From contig CP051234.1 of NCBI GenBank assembly GCA_017792465.1, positions 1,490,606-1,554,605 on the forward strand: a stretch of 64,000 nt of DNA, given 5' to 3'. Under the pieces are notes generated by a model. That model was given only the letters and a program-made list of their open reading frames with translations. It was not told where the DNA came from and did not search any database. This document shows positions 18,389 through 27,846 of this stretch, in pieces; the first letter of the stretch is position 1, and every line of letters starts with the position of its first letter. The DNA is from Filomicrobium sp. (GTDB lineage Bacteria; Pseudomonadota; Alphaproteobacteria; Rhizobiales; Hyphomicrobiaceae). The translations under genes were made by a program, and so were the position numbers.

Positions 18389-19228
18389 TTAACCCTGCAA
18401 ATCATTGCGCTTTTTGAATATCAAATAATAGCAGAGCCGTCCTTCTCGCCTGGCTTTTTGCTCGTAGCGCGTCTGCGGCCAATCGGGTGGGCGAATGCGC
18501 CAGTCCATGGGGCCTTCAGCAGACCACTGAAAACTCTTTTCTGCCTGAAAAGCGATCAGGATTGTACGCAGATAATCTCCGATATCGGTTCCTATGCGCA
18601 ATTCGGCGCCCGGTTTCATGACGCGGGCGAGCATTTTCAAGAGCTGCGGTGAAATGAGCCGGCGCTTGACGTGGCGTTTTTTCGGCCAGGGATCGGGAAA
18701 CAGAATGAAGACGCGGGCAAGACTTGCTTCGGGAAGCCAGCGCAGGACATCGCGCGCATCGTCGGCGTGCAGGCGGATGTTTGAAAGATGCTTTTCTTCG
18801 ATGCCGGCCAGCGCCTTGACGACGCCGCCCTCAAAGGGCTCGCAGCCGATTAATCCAACCTGGGAATTATTTTCGGCCTGCCAAAGAAGATGCTCGGCGC
18901 CTCCGAAACCTATTTCAAGCCAAGTTTCGGATGGTGTTTTTTCGGGCGGCTCGCCATCCGGGACGAAGATTCGTTCAAGCGGGTCGGGCGCTGGCGTTTC
19001 GATGTCGAGCGCCACTGCGGGAAGTTTGTCTTTGAAAAGGTTCGATTTGCGGGGGCGTAATTTGCGCCCGCGTCGACGTCCGAACGAGCGCAATTCGCCA
19101 GCATTGTCATCACGGCGCTGATCTGGTTCTTGGCGCGCGACTGGCGAGGTCTCGTTTTCGTCTTCCATCGATTTCGTTTTGCTATCGCTCGTGAGGCGAG
19201 ATCTATCAAAAAGAGAGGCGGCCGCCAT
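18389..19228 (-). CDS. trmB: tRNA (guanine-N7)-methyltransferase TrmB
   Basis: TrmB makes m7G46 in tRNA from SAM. The 279-residue protein has the class I methyltransferase motif LEIGFGGAEHLL, the TrmB signature FPDPWPKKRHVKRRL and a C-terminal TRYEQKARREGR segment. It is longer than E. coli TrmB (239) because of a basic, Arg-rich N-terminal extension. The ATG at 19168 could equally be the start, since neither has a clear ribosome site. It lies 63 bp after metK, whose product supplies its methyl donor. Confidence 0.9.
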   Translation of the reverse strand: MAAASLFDRSRLTSDSKTKSMEDENETSPVARQEPDQRRDDNAGELRSFGRRRGRKLRPRKSNLFKDKLPAVALDIETPAPDPLERIFVPDGEPPEKTPSETWLEIGFGGAEHLLWQAENNSQVGLIGCEPFEGGVVKALAGIEEKHLSNIRLHADDARDVLRWLPEASLARVFILFPDPWPKKRHVKRRLISPQLLKMLARVMKPGAELRIGTDIGDYLRTILIAFQAEKSFQWSAEGPMDWRIRPPDWPQTRYEQKARREGRLCYYLIFKKRNDLQG

Positions 19229-19291
19229 ACAAGCAACCGCCCCGTTTCATTCGTCTCAATCACGTTCCTCATTTGGAGCGCGAAATTTCGA

Positions 19292-20488
19292 TCAGGCGAG
19301 CGCCGATTTGATCGCGTCGGCGAGATCGGTTTTTTCCCAGGTGAAGCCGCCATCGACCGGCTCGCGACCGAAGTGGCCATAGGCGGCCGTGCGCGCATAG
19401 ATCGGACGGTTGAGGTCAAGGTGCTCGCGGATGCCGCGTGGCGTCAAACGCATGACGTCGCGCAGGACCGATTCAATCTTGGCTTCCTCGACTTCGCCTG
19501 TGCCGTGGGTGTCGACATAGATCGACAGCGGCTCGGCGACACCGATCGCGTAGGAGAGCTGGATGGTGCATTTCTGCGCGAGGCCGGCTGCGACGATGTT
19601 CTTTGCCAGATAACGCGATGCGTAGGCTGCCGAACGGTCAACCTTGGTGGGGTCCTTCCCGGAGAACGCGCCACCGCCGTGGGGTGCTGCGCCGCCGTAG
19701 GTGTCGACGATGATCTTGCGGCCGGTGAGACCGCAGTCGCCATCCGGACCACCGATCACGAATTTACCCGTCGGGTTGACGTGCCAGATGGTCTCGTCGC
19801 TCACCCAGTCAGCCGGCAGGGTCTTGCGGATGTATGGCTCGACGATCTTGCGGACATCTGCAGAGGTCAGGTCGGGATCGATGTGCTGCGTCGACAAGAC
19901 GATCTGGGTGACCGCAACAGGCTTGCCGTTCTCATAGCGGCAGGTGACCTGGCTCTTGGAATCCGGACCAAGCTTGGCGGCATCGCCTTCTTTGGCCTTG
20001 CGGGCGTGCGCAAGGTTCTCAAGGATCTTGTGGCTGTAATAGATCGGGGCCGGCATCAGTTCCGGCGTTTCGGTGCAGGCGTAACCGAACATGATGCCCT
20101 GGTCGCCGGCGCCTTCGTCCTTGTTGCCGGCTGCGTCAACGCCCTGGGCGATATCGGCCGACTGCGGGTGCAAGAGCACGTCGATATTGCAGTTGGCCCA
20201 ATGGAAGCCGTCCTGCTCGTAGCCGATGTCCTTGATCGCTTCGCGGATTTTGGCGCTCATCATTTCGACGGTCACGGTGCTCGGACCGCGTGTTTCGCCA
20301 GCGACAACGACCTGGTTTGTCGTGGTGAGAGTTTCGCACGCTGCCCGGATCGCCCATGGGTCAATGCCTGCCTTGGGTCCTTCGGTATAGAAAAGGTCGA
20401 CGATCTCATCGGAAATGCGATCGGATACCTTGTCTGGATGACCTTCAGAAACGGACTCACTCGTAAAGAGATAAGAATTGCGTGCCAA
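19292..20488 (-). CDS. metK: S-adenosylmethionine synthetase
   Basis: MetK makes SAM from methionine and ATP. The 398-residue protein begins with [20 protein letters not shown], contains [20 protein letters not shown] and the phosphate loop [20 protein letters not shown], and ends with the usual [15 protein letters not shown] region. The start is a TTG at 20488: GAGGA lies seven bases upstream and no other in-frame start exists before the conserved N-terminus. It lies between an XRE regulator and trmB on the minus strand, with a 192-bp leader. Confidence 0.96.
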   Translation of the reverse strand: MARNSYLFTSESVSEGHPDKVSDRISDEIVDLFYTEGPKAGIDPWAIRAACETLTTTNQVVVAGETRGPSTVTVEMMSAKIREAIKDIGYEQDGFHWANCNIDVLLHPQSADIAQGVDAAGNKDEGAGDQGIMFGYACTETPELMPAPIYYSHKILENLAHARKAKEGDAAKLGPDSKSQVTCRYENGKPVAVTQIVLSTQHIDPDLTSADVRKIVEPYIRKTLPADWVSDETIWHVNPTGKFVIGGPDGDCGLTGRKIIVDTYGGAAPHGGGAFSGKDPTKVDRSAAYASRYLAKNIVAAGLAQKCTIQLSYAIGVAEPLSIYVDTHGTGEVEEAKIESVLRDVMRLTPRGIREHLDLNRPIYARTAAYGHFGREPVDGGFTWEKTDLADAIKSALA

Positions 20489-20680
20489 ACCTGTTCCTCA
20501 TTTGTTATTTCGGAAGCACCTGCAGATTAGATGCATGGGCAATCCAATACTGCATGACATCAAACAGGGACTGATTGCGTCGGCAAGATGCGCGCGAAAA
20601 GAGCCCTCTGCTCAACGATTGGAAAGTGAGCGCGTTGTTGCAAGCTTTGGATTAACGGTCAAGCCCACCGGCGGTGAAGC

Positions 20681-21148
20681 TCAATTGCCGTTCTGCTCAC
20701 CGGCGAGGTTGCGGACCAGGTCGACGATCGTCCGACGGACGCGCGGATCGGTGATTTTGACGAACGCCTTATTGAGTTCCAAGCCTTCGCGTGTGGACAG
20801 AAAATCGAAGACGCCGCTGTCGTTGGACTTTTCTGCCCCATACTCTTCCTGGTCCTCGGCCATTCCAAGTGCCGGGGATGGTGCATCTTCATAAAAATAG
20901 TCGATTGGAACGCCAAGTGTTTTCGAGAGATCATACAGACGGCTGGCGCCAATTCTATTGATTCCCTTTTCGTATTTTTGGACTTGTTGGAATGTCAGAC
21001 CAAGCTGATCGCCTAGTTTTTCCTGGCTCATGCCGAGAAGCATGCGTCGCAGCCTGACTCTGCTGCCAACATGAATATCCATCGGGTTTGGCCGGCGCGC
21101 ATTTCTTTCATCACTGACTTCACCATCGCGCTTAGGCTGTTTTGACAT
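20681..21148 (-). CDS. XRE-family helix-turn-helix regulator
   Basis: The 155-residue product begins MSKQPKRDG and carries a Cro/CI helix-turn-helix at about residues 24-78 (VGSRVRLRRMLLGMSQEKLG, LTFQQVQKYEKGINRIGASR, LYDLSKTLGVPIDYFYED). The C-terminal part (ELNKAFVKITDPRVRRTIVD) is typical of a conserved rhizobial family sited next to metK. ATG 21148 follows a GGGGAAAGATCGGA ribosome site. Its target is unknown; the adjacent metK leader is a reasonable guess only. Confidence 0.85.
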   Translation of the reverse strand: MSKQPKRDGEVSDERNARRPNPMDIHVGSRVRLRRMLLGMSQEKLGDQLGLTFQQVQKYEKGINRIGASRLYDLSKTLGVPIDYFYEDAPSPALGMAEDQEEYGAEKSNDSGVFDFLSTREGLELNKAFVKITDPRVRRTIVDLVRNLAGEQNGN

Positions 21149-21263
21149 TCCGATCTTTCCCCACCTCACCCGACATTTCGAACTTCACATCAGACTGCTG
21201 AGTTTAGGTTTCAATTTTGTTTGTCCTGATCATTTCGAAAGTCTGAGCAGGAGTGCTCGCATA

Positions 21264-23090
21264 CTACTCGAATAGCGACCGGCGCTGTTCCCATGCAACC
21301 AATCCTAAGGCCACGGCTACGGAAAAAGCTATGGTTATCAGGAAACAGACGTCCAAGAATCTTGCATACAATGTAGTTTTGCTGCGCTGCGGCAATTCGA
21401 CATCAATGACACCTCGAACGTTCAATCCAACTGATCTTACAACCCGGCCGTAGGGGTCTATCAAGGCAGATACGCCATTGTTGGCGGCACGGATCATCGG
21501 AACCCCCTCCTCGACAGCGCGCACGCGGGACTGATGGAAATGTTGAAACGGCCCCGTCAGATTGCCGAACCAGCCATCGTTAGTGATATTCACGAGAACG
21601 CCAGGACGTTCCTTTCCCTGAACGATTTCTGCGGGAAAAATCGCTTCATAGCAAATCAGAGGTTCAACTGCGGGCAATCCAGGTATGGATAACAGCGGCC
21701 GGGGCGTCGGTCCGATGGAAAATCCGCCGCGTACGCGCGTGAGTGCTTCAAGCCCAATCCAGTTCAATGTTTCGGTAAACGGTAAGTACTCGCCGAAGGG
21801 CACGAGATGGATCTTGTCGTACAGCGACTGCAGCTCTCCATCGGGGCCGAACACAATCAGTGAATTATAGACTTCCGATTTCGGCTTCACGCTGGGGCGA
21901 ACCTCGTCGCCGACCTGCGATTGCTCAAGGCGTAGCGCTCCGGCAAGCAGATACGTCTTGTCTGGTAGCATTTGCGCGATTGCAGACAAGGCTTGTGGCG
22001 TAGCCAGCGGTAGAAACGGCATTGCGGCTTCCGGCCAGACGATATGGGAAATGCCGGATGCGGCATCGTCGACGCCGTTTTCGTTCTGGCGCGACAATAC
22101 AAGATGATCGTTGAAGATCTCTCCCTGCTTCTCGCGCGCCCATTTGTCGTGCTGGGGGACGCTTGGCTGAACGATGCGGATCTTGACGTCCGGCACGAGC
22201 GGCAGCGGGGTTTGAGGAAGAACGGCATAACCGTAAGCGTATAGCCCGAGACACGGCATGACCGTCAGCAACACGATCGGCGCGGCGGGAGGCAGTGCCG
22301 TGTGATCGGGCCGGGCGTCGGTCGTAGATGGCGACGATCGATCTTTGACGCGCCGCTCGCTCAATGCAACGAGCGGCGTGGCGCAGATCATGACGGCCAG
22401 GATCGTTAAGCCGTAGATTCCAAACACCCCTGCTGACTGCATGATGATGTCGTCATTGGTCAGCGCATAGCCCAGCACGTTCCAGGGGAAGCCGGTGAAG
22501 AGGTGCCCGCGCAGGTATTCGCAGATCGCCAGGGCGACGGCGAGGCTCACGACGCGGGCGGGACCATGAGGCCAAACCGAACGGGCGAGCGCAAAAGCTG
22601 CCGCGGTAAAAATGGCAAGGCCGGCTGGCATGAGGGTAATGGCAAATGGCAAGAGCCAGCCAAAGATATCGGCTTCGACGAGGAATGCCTCGCCGATCCA
22701 GAACAGGCCAAAGAAGTGGTAGCCAAAGCCGAACCACCATCCCGCCTGTGCTGCGGACTGTAGCTTTGCGCTTGGCAACCAACTGACTAGAAATCGCAAG
22801 CGGTTCGCTGGTGGAGGCACATCGGCATCGATCAACGCAACGGCGACCGGCAGCGTCAGAAACAGGATAGGCCAGAAATAAAATGGCGCCAGCGCCAGCA
22901 TTGACGCGGCTCCGGCTCCAGCGGCGATCAGGCGTCGGCGCCATCCGGTTGCGCCCCTGATGGCGGCTGCGATTTCGCGAAGCTTTGCGATAGCGGATGC
23001 TGAGCCCGGCAGCGTTCGCGACATGCTTTGGGATTGTCCGTTTGGCATCAGCGCTTCACCGCGTGCGTTTTCGCCGGCGTCGCCGGCCAT
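21264..23090 (-). CDS. lnt: Apolipoprotein N-acyltransferase Lnt
   Basis: Lnt adds the third acyl chain to the N-terminal cysteine of lipoproteins at the outer face of the inner membrane. The 608-residue protein has six to seven membrane segments in its first 300 residues and a nitrilase-like domain from about 300 to 560. The catalytic triad is Glu354 (VWPEAAMPF), Lys426 (YDKIHLVPFGEYLP) and Cys480 (PLICYEAIFP). A last membrane helix lies near the C-terminus. Relative to E. coli (512) it has an extended N-terminus, and ATG 23048 (MPNGQS) is an alternative start. It lies 21 bp after corC. Confidence 0.94.
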   Translation of the reverse strand: MAGDAGENARGEALMPNGQSQSMSRTLPGSASAIAKLREIAAAIRGATGWRRRLIAAGAGAASMLALAPFYFWPILFLTLPVAVALIDADVPPPANRLRFLVSWLPSAKLQSAAQAGWWFGFGYHFFGLFWIGEAFLVEADIFGWLLPFAITLMPAGLAIFTAAAFALARSVWPHGPARVVSLAVALAICEYLRGHLFTGFPWNVLGYALTNDDIIMQSAGVFGIYGLTILAVMICATPLVALSERRVKDRSSPSTTDARPDHTALPPAAPIVLLTVMPCLGLYAYGYAVLPQTPLPLVPDVKIRIVQPSVPQHDKWAREKQGEIFNDHLVLSRQNENGVDDAASGISHIVWPEAAMPFLPLATPQALSAIAQMLPDKTYLLAGALRLEQSQVGDEVRPSVKPKSEVYNSLIVFGPDGELQSLYDKIHLVPFGEYLPFTETLNWIGLEALTRVRGGFSIGPTPRPLLSIPGLPAVEPLICYEAIFPAEIVQGKERPGVLVNITNDGWFGNLTGPFQHFHQSRVRAVEEGVPMIRAANNGVSALIDPYGRVVRSVGLNVRGVIDVELPQRSKTTLYARFLDVCFLITIAFSVAVALGLVAWEQRRSLFE

Positions 23091-23111
23091 GGCACGCTTG
23101 GTTGAGCCGCT

Positions 23112-24218
23112 TCAGGTTCGCGCTGCATCCTTGCTGCCGCCTTTTTGTTCCTGTTTGGCGGCCGGGATACCATGAATTTTGAGTTTTTTCACGCGGCGGG
23201 GATCGGCGTCCAGAACTTCGAACTCGATGCCGGAATGGTGGCGCACGAGTTCGCCGCGAGCCGGGATGCGGCCAACGATCGTGAAGACAAGTCCGCCGAG
23301 GGTGTCGATTTCTTCTTCTTCCGCTTCTGTAAGAAGTTTCTGGCCGAGGTGCTCCTCAAGTTCCGCCACAGGGGTTCGCGCGGATGCAACCCACCCGTGT
23401 TTTGCGTCTTCTGTGATGTGTGCGGCTTCAGCTTCGTCGTGCTCATCTTCGATATCGCCGACGATCTGCTCGACAAGGTCTTCGATCGTGACCAAGCCAT
23501 CGGTGCCGCCGTACTCGTCGACGACGAGTGCCATATGGATGCGGGTCGACTGCATCTTGATGAGCAGGTTCATGGCCGGCATCGATGGCGGGACGAACAG
23601 GACCTGGCGTTTAAAACGGACCATCGAAACGGGGCGGGCGAGATCGAACGCGCCAAGGTCGGGCTGCGAGCCGTTCGATTTGGAATGCGTTTGCGAAGCG
23701 CCATTTGAGCCCGGCTTATGGGTGGCATTTGTTGCCTTTGTGCCAAGCCCTTTTGTCTTGTCAGACTTTTGAGCGCATTCGGCGGTCTCACCGGCGCGCG
23801 CCTGCGACATCATCCAGCTGAACAGGTCCTTGATGTGGACCATGCCGCGCGGATCATCGAGGGTGTCACGGTAGATCGGCATGCGCGACACGCCGGCTTC
23901 TTCGAACATGCTCAGCAATTCGGAGATCGGCGCATCTTCTTCGATGGCGATGATATCGGCGCGCGGAACCATGAGGTCCTCGACGCGGCTGCCGCCGAAA
24001 TGCAGGAGGCGCAGGAGCATCTGGCGCTCTTCAGGCGTGAAGGAGGCTTCTTCTCCGGTGTCCTGCTTCAAGGCGTCTTCGAGCGCTTCGCGCAAGGTCG
24101 GCGCTTCGCCGAGCCCAAGGCGCGCCTTGATCGAGGCAAACCAGCCCGATGCTGGACTGCGTGGTTCCTCGGCTTGTGGTGCGGCTTCGGGAATATCGTT
24201 TGGGTTACTCGTATTCAT
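23112..24218 (-). CDS. CorC/HlyC-family CBS-domain protein
   Basis: The 368-residue protein has a CBS pair (VEDLMVPRADIIAIEEDAPI near residue 79 and MALVVDEYGGTDGLVTIEDL near 229) and a C-terminal transporter-associated CorC_HlyC domain (residues 270-350). Relatives (CorC/YbeX) are linked to magnesium or cobalt efflux and membrane integrity. Residues 138-190 form a Lys/Ser/Gly-rich insert inside the CBS region that is absent from short homologues. It has no membrane helices of its own. It sits between ybeY and lnt, the same order as ybeY-ybeX-lnt in E. coli. Confidence 0.88.
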   Translation of the reverse strand: MNTSNPNDIPEAAPQAEEPRSPASGWFASIKARLGLGEAPTLREALEDALKQDTGEEASFTPEERQMLLRLLHFGGSRVEDLMVPRADIIAIEEDAPISELLSMFEEAGVSRMPIYRDTLDDPRGMVHIKDLFSWMMSQARAGETAECAQKSDKTKGLGTKATNATHKPGSNGASQTHSKSNGSQPDLGAFDLARPVSMVRFKRQVLFVPPSMPAMNLLIKMQSTRIHMALVVDEYGGTDGLVTIEDLVEQIVGDIEDEHDEAEAAHITEDAKHGWVASARTPVAELEEHLGQKLLTEAEEEEIDTLGGLVFTIVGRIPARGELVRHHSGIEFEVLDADPRRVKKLKIHGIPAAKQEQKGGSKDAART

Positions 24219-24297
24219 CGCGGTTCAAATGCCGCCTGGCGGCAATCTGGCTGTCCTTTTTTCAAGTTCTCAATGTCGTGACTTCTGGAGCGTTTCT

Positions 24298-24888
24298 TCA
24301 GGCCTCAGTCTTGGTCTTCGCCTGGGCCTGGGCCTTGGTGGCAACTTGGGCATAGGGGTCTGGAATATCGAGGGTCGCAAGAATTCTGGTTTCGAGCGCT
24401 TCCATAGTTTCGGCGGCCGCATCGGTGTCGTGGTCGAAGCCTGTGAGGTGTAACAGGCCGTGCACAACAAGGTGCTGGACGTGATGGCGCGGCGGGATGT
24501 CGAGATCGGAGGCTTCTCGCATAACCGTTTCAGCAGCCAGAATAATGTCGCCGAGAAATCGTTCCTCAGGCATCACACTAGGCAGGTCGGGTGCTGCTGG
24601 AAAAGACAGGACGTTTGTGGGGGAAGACTTACCGCGGTAGTCGGCATTCAAGGCCGCGATATGGGTGTCGTCGGACAATGCAATCGCCGCCAACCCTTCT
24701 GCGAGTCCGGTTTCGGGAAATTCTGACGCGGCGGCCGCTGCGGTCCGTACAGCATCATCGATATCGCTGATTGCGGCCCAATTGCCGGCATCTTCGATGA
24801 TATCGACGAACATCTGCCCGGCCCGCCCGGACTGTGGAGGCTCATCATTCGTCCCACCGGGACTACAACTGTCGCTGCCGTCGTTCAT
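24298..24888 (-). CDS. ybeY: Endoribonuclease YbeY (rRNA maturation factor)
   Basis: YbeY is a zinc-dependent single-strand RNase needed for 16S 3' end maturation and ribosome quality control. The 196-residue protein has the metal motif HGLLHLTGFDH and the LNADYRGKSSPTNVLSFPA segment of the family. N- and C-terminal tails are longer than in E. coli (155). Its ATG overlaps the phoH stop by four bases (ATGA), so the pair is translationally coupled. Confidence 0.94.
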   Translation of the reverse strand: MNDGSDSCSPGGTNDEPPQSGRAGQMFVDIIEDAGNWAAISDIDDAVRTAAAAASEFPETGLAEGLAAIALSDDTHIAALNADYRGKSSPTNVLSFPAAPDLPSVMPEERFLGDIILAAETVMREASDLDIPPRHHVQHLVVHGLLHLTGFDHDTDAAAETMEALETRILATLDIPDPYAQVATKAQAQAKTKTEA

Positions 24889-25901
24889 GCGTTTGGTTTG
24901 CCGGGTTGCTCGGCATTATCATAGGCGGCGACAATGCGGGCTACAAGATCCCGCCGGACGACGTCCGCGTTCTGGAAATGCACAGCTTCGATCCCGTCGA
25001 CGCCGCTGAGCAGACTGACAGCCTCGACGAGGCCGGATTTCATGCCCGGCGGAAGGTCGATCTGGGAGGGATCGCCGGTGATGACCATCTTGGCGTTTTC
25101 GCCAAGGCGGGTCAGGAACATCTTCATCTGCATGGTGGTCGTGTTCTGGGCTTCGTCGAGAATGACGAAAGCGTTGGCCAGCGTGCGACCGCGCATGAAC
25201 GCCAATGGCGCGATCTCAATGACCCCAAGCTCCAGATCCCGCTCGACCTTTTCAGGGGGCAGGACGTCATAGAGCGCATCGTAGAGCGGCCGCAGATATG
25301 GGTCGACTTTCTCTTTCAGATCGCCTGGCAAAAAGCCCAGCCTTTCGCCTGCTTCGACTGCCGGACGTGAAAGGATGATCCGTTCGACCAGCCCTTTTTC
25401 GAGGCAATGGGCGGCCATGGCAACGGCCAGGTAGGTTTTGCCGGTTCCGGCAGGGCCGATGCCGAACACCAGATCGACCGCCTGGAGTGCCCGCATATAA
25501 ACGCTTTGCGTTGGCGTGCGCGCCTTGATGACGCGGCGGCGCGTGGCAATCTGGGCCTGGGCGCCATCCTCAGGCACCTCATGGCGGGCATGACGGATCA
25601 GACCGTCGAAGTCACCCGGACCGATGGTTTCACCGGCGGCGATGCGGCCATAGAGCTCCTCGAGCACTTGGCGGGCAATCCCGCACTGCGCATCGGAGCC
25701 GGTCAGGATGATGACGTTTCCATGGGCATGCGCTTCGATGCCGAGGCGATCCTCGATGAGCGCCAGATGGCTATCAAATTCGCCCAGAAGGTGGGTCAAA
25801 TGACGGTTGTCTTCGAAGGGAACAACCAGGCGTGCGTTCGCAACCTGCTGCTTGGGGGCTCGCCCCGGACCGGTCATGCCTTGACCGCGAATTGCTGCCA
25901 A
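24885..25901 (-). CDS. PhoH-like ATPase (PhoL/YbeZ)
   Basis: The 338-residue protein has a P-loop GIGPAGTGKTYLAVA, a Walker B FVILDEAQNTT and the sensor MVITGDPSQIDLP, the signature of the PhoH/YbeZ ATPases that partner YbeY in RNA metabolism. The start is uncertain. TTG 25901 has GGGAG about nine bases upstream, whereas ATG 25877 would drop eight residues but has a poor ribosome site. It ends in a four-base overlap with ybeY and lies 257 bp after miaB. Confidence 0.92.
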   Translation of the reverse strand: MAAIRGQGMTGPGRAPKQQVANARLVVPFEDNRHLTHLLGEFDSHLALIEDRLGIEAHAHGNVIILTGSDAQCGIARQVLEELYGRIAAGETIGPGDFDGLIRHARHEVPEDGAQAQIATRRRVIKARTPTQSVYMRALQAVDLVFGIGPAGTGKTYLAVAMAAHCLEKGLVERIILSRPAVEAGERLGFLPGDLKEKVDPYLRPLYDALYDVLPPEKVERDLELGVIEIAPLAFMRGRTLANAFVILDEAQNTTTMQMKMFLTRLGENAKMVITGDPSQIDLPPGMKSGLVEAVSLLSGVDGIEAVHFQNADVVRRDLVARIVAAYDNAEQPGKPNA

Positions 25902-26158
25902 ATCAATGGACTCCCACCAATGGTCCCGTTCGTCGCGCCGATCGGCATCGGAGCACTGCCTGTATGATTCCGCAAAGACGCCTGCGAAGCAACTAGTTGT
26001 ATCTGGTACGCTTAAGCTAACTTAAGATCATAACGCGTCCGGCGCCTGGGTTTTGCCGATCCCTTAACCCAGAAGCTGATCTGCGCGACACCGGCCCGGC
26101 ATCCCAATTGCCAAGGCCCAGCGCCGAAATCCATAGCCTTATGATCGTAATCGGAGTC

Positions 26159-27526
26159 TTAAGCAGCCCGTATGACACCCAACAGGCTATTTGGGCCTGC
26201 ATGGGAAATTTCCACAGGGAATATCTGGCCTAGCTGATCAAGCATGCCGGATGCGTGGACCGGCTGCAGATAGGGCGAGCGGCCGACAATCTGACCGTCA
26301 TTACGGCCAGGGCGTTCAAATAGGACCGGAATGACCCGACCGACGCAGCCTTCGTTGAACCGCGAGGTTTGCGTCGACAGCAGGTTCTGCAGAAGAGCCA
26401 GCCGCTGAGCCTTTTCCTCTTCCGGGATCTGATCGACGATCTTGGCCGCAGGCGTTCCGGGGCGGGCGGAATACTTGAACGAGAAGGCCTGGGCGAAGCC
26501 GATATCCTCGACCAGCTTCAGGGTCTCGGCGAATTCGGCTGCCGTTTCTCCGGGGAAGCCGACGATGATGTCGGTCGATAGCGCGATATCGGATCTGGCG
26601 GCGCGGATCTTGTCGATCAACCGGCGGTATTCGTCGACCGTGTGCTTACGGTTCATGGCCCCCAGGATGCGATCGGATCCGGCCTGGAACGGCAGGTGCA
26701 AATACGGCATCAGCTTTGGCTGATTGCGATGCGCCGCGATCAGGTCATCGCTCATATCCTTTGGATGGCTCGTCGTGTAGCGGACGCGATCGAGGCCTGG
26801 CAACTCCGCGATAGCATCGATGAGCCGGGCCAGCGACCAGGGTTTCCCGTCGCTGCCTTCGCCGTGATAGGCGTTGACGTTCTGCCCCAGCAAGGTGATT
26901 TCGCGAACGCCGCGATCGACCAATTCCTGGGCTTCGGCCACGAGTTGATCGACGGGCCGGGAATATTCCATGCCACGCGTGTAGGGCACGACACAGAACG
27001 TACAGAACTTGTCGCAGCCTTCCTGGACCGTCAGGAACGCGGACGCGGATCGGATCTGGCCGGGCAAAGGCGGCGCTTCGGGCGAACGCTTGGGCAACGT
27101 CTGGAATTTGTCGACTTCGGGGAAATTGGTGTCGACCAGGCGGCGCGATTCAGACTGGGCCCGGAAGACCATCTCGGCAAGGCGATGATAGCTTTGCGGG
27201 CCGATGACGAGATCGACGACGGGCGAGCGGGCCATGATCTCGGCGCCTTCGGCCTGGGCCACGCAGCCTGCGACCGTAACGGTCGTCAGCAGGCCCTGAT
27301 CGCGGCGTTCGTCCTTGATCTGGCGGTAGCGCCCGAGTTCTGAGTAGACCTTCTCGGCGGCCTTTTCACGGATGTGGCAGGTGTTGAGGATGATGACTTC
27401 GGCTTCATCGGGCTGCTCTGTCGGCGTGTAGCCATAGGACATCAGCGACTCGGTGATACGTTCCGAATCGTAGACGTTCATCTGGCATCCAAAAGTCTTC
27501 ACGAAGACCTTCTTGGTCCCCGGCAT
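26159..27526 (-). CDS. miaB: tRNA-2-methylthio-N6-dimethylallyladenosine synthase MiaB
   Basis: MiaB is the radical-SAM enzyme that adds the methylthio group to i6A37 of tRNA using two Fe-S clusters. In the 455-residue protein Cys14, Cys50 and Cys88 mark the N-terminal cluster domain. Cys171, Cys175 and Cys178 (CDKFCTFC) bind the radical-SAM cluster, and a C-terminal TRAM domain follows ([12 protein letters not shown]). ATG 27526 is preceded by GGGAG at ideal spacing. It lies between plsC and phoH. Confidence 0.96.
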   Translation of the reverse strand: MPGTKKVFVKTFGCQMNVYDSERITESLMSYGYTPTEQPDEAEVIILNTCHIREKAAEKVYSELGRYRQIKDERRDQGLLTTVTVAGCVAQAEGAEIMARSPVVDLVIGPQSYHRLAEMVFRAQSESRRLVDTNFPEVDKFQTLPKRSPEAPPLPGQIRSASAFLTVQEGCDKFCTFCVVPYTRGMEYSRPVDQLVAEAQELVDRGVREITLLGQNVNAYHGEGSDGKPWSLARLIDAIAELPGLDRVRYTTSHPKDMSDDLIAAHRNQPKLMPYLHLPFQAGSDRILGAMNRKHTVDEYRRLIDKIRAARSDIALSTDIIVGFPGETAAEFAETLKLVEDIGFAQAFSFKYSARPGTPAAKIVDQIPEEEKAQRLALLQNLLSTQTSRFNEGCVGRVIPVLFERPGRNDGQIVGRSPYLQPVHASGMLDQLGQIFPVEISHAGPNSLLGVIRAA

Positions 27527-27846
27527 CGCAATTCTCCCGAACTGACTCAATCACTTGGGGACGCCATGACGTACAGCGTCAACCATATCCTATAATGCTC
27601 TTTTCTCAGAATAATCTGAGTCGGCGGATAAGGCCGAGACCAATATGTCACCATAAAGTCCAGTGCAACGGCTGCATGTGCGACAATTGGAGTTTGCGGC
27701 TGTGTTTTCAATGCGACGCGGTCAGTCGCCGGGGCAAAGTTTGGCGTTGATAACAACCATTGCTACGGCGTGGCCCCTGTGCCAGCCGGGCCTGGCTGCC
27801 AGCGATTCGCGATATGGAATGGCGTTGGAAGCCTGAAGGGCGCTTG
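27527..27846. other. plsC-miaB intergenic region
   Basis: This 320-bp stretch holds a perfect hairpin, CTCAGA-ATAA-TCTGAG, at 27605-27620, about 80 bases upstream of miaB. A TATAGG hexamer lies just downstream of it on the minus strand. No T tract follows in the leftward direction, so the hairpin resembles an operator or leader structure more than a terminator. Nothing else is recognisable. Confidence 0.45.

Noticed and set aside
20489-20680. SAM-II riboswitch upstream of metK
   Set aside because: I could not align the conserved core by eye. It is left as a check in the findings rather than annotated.
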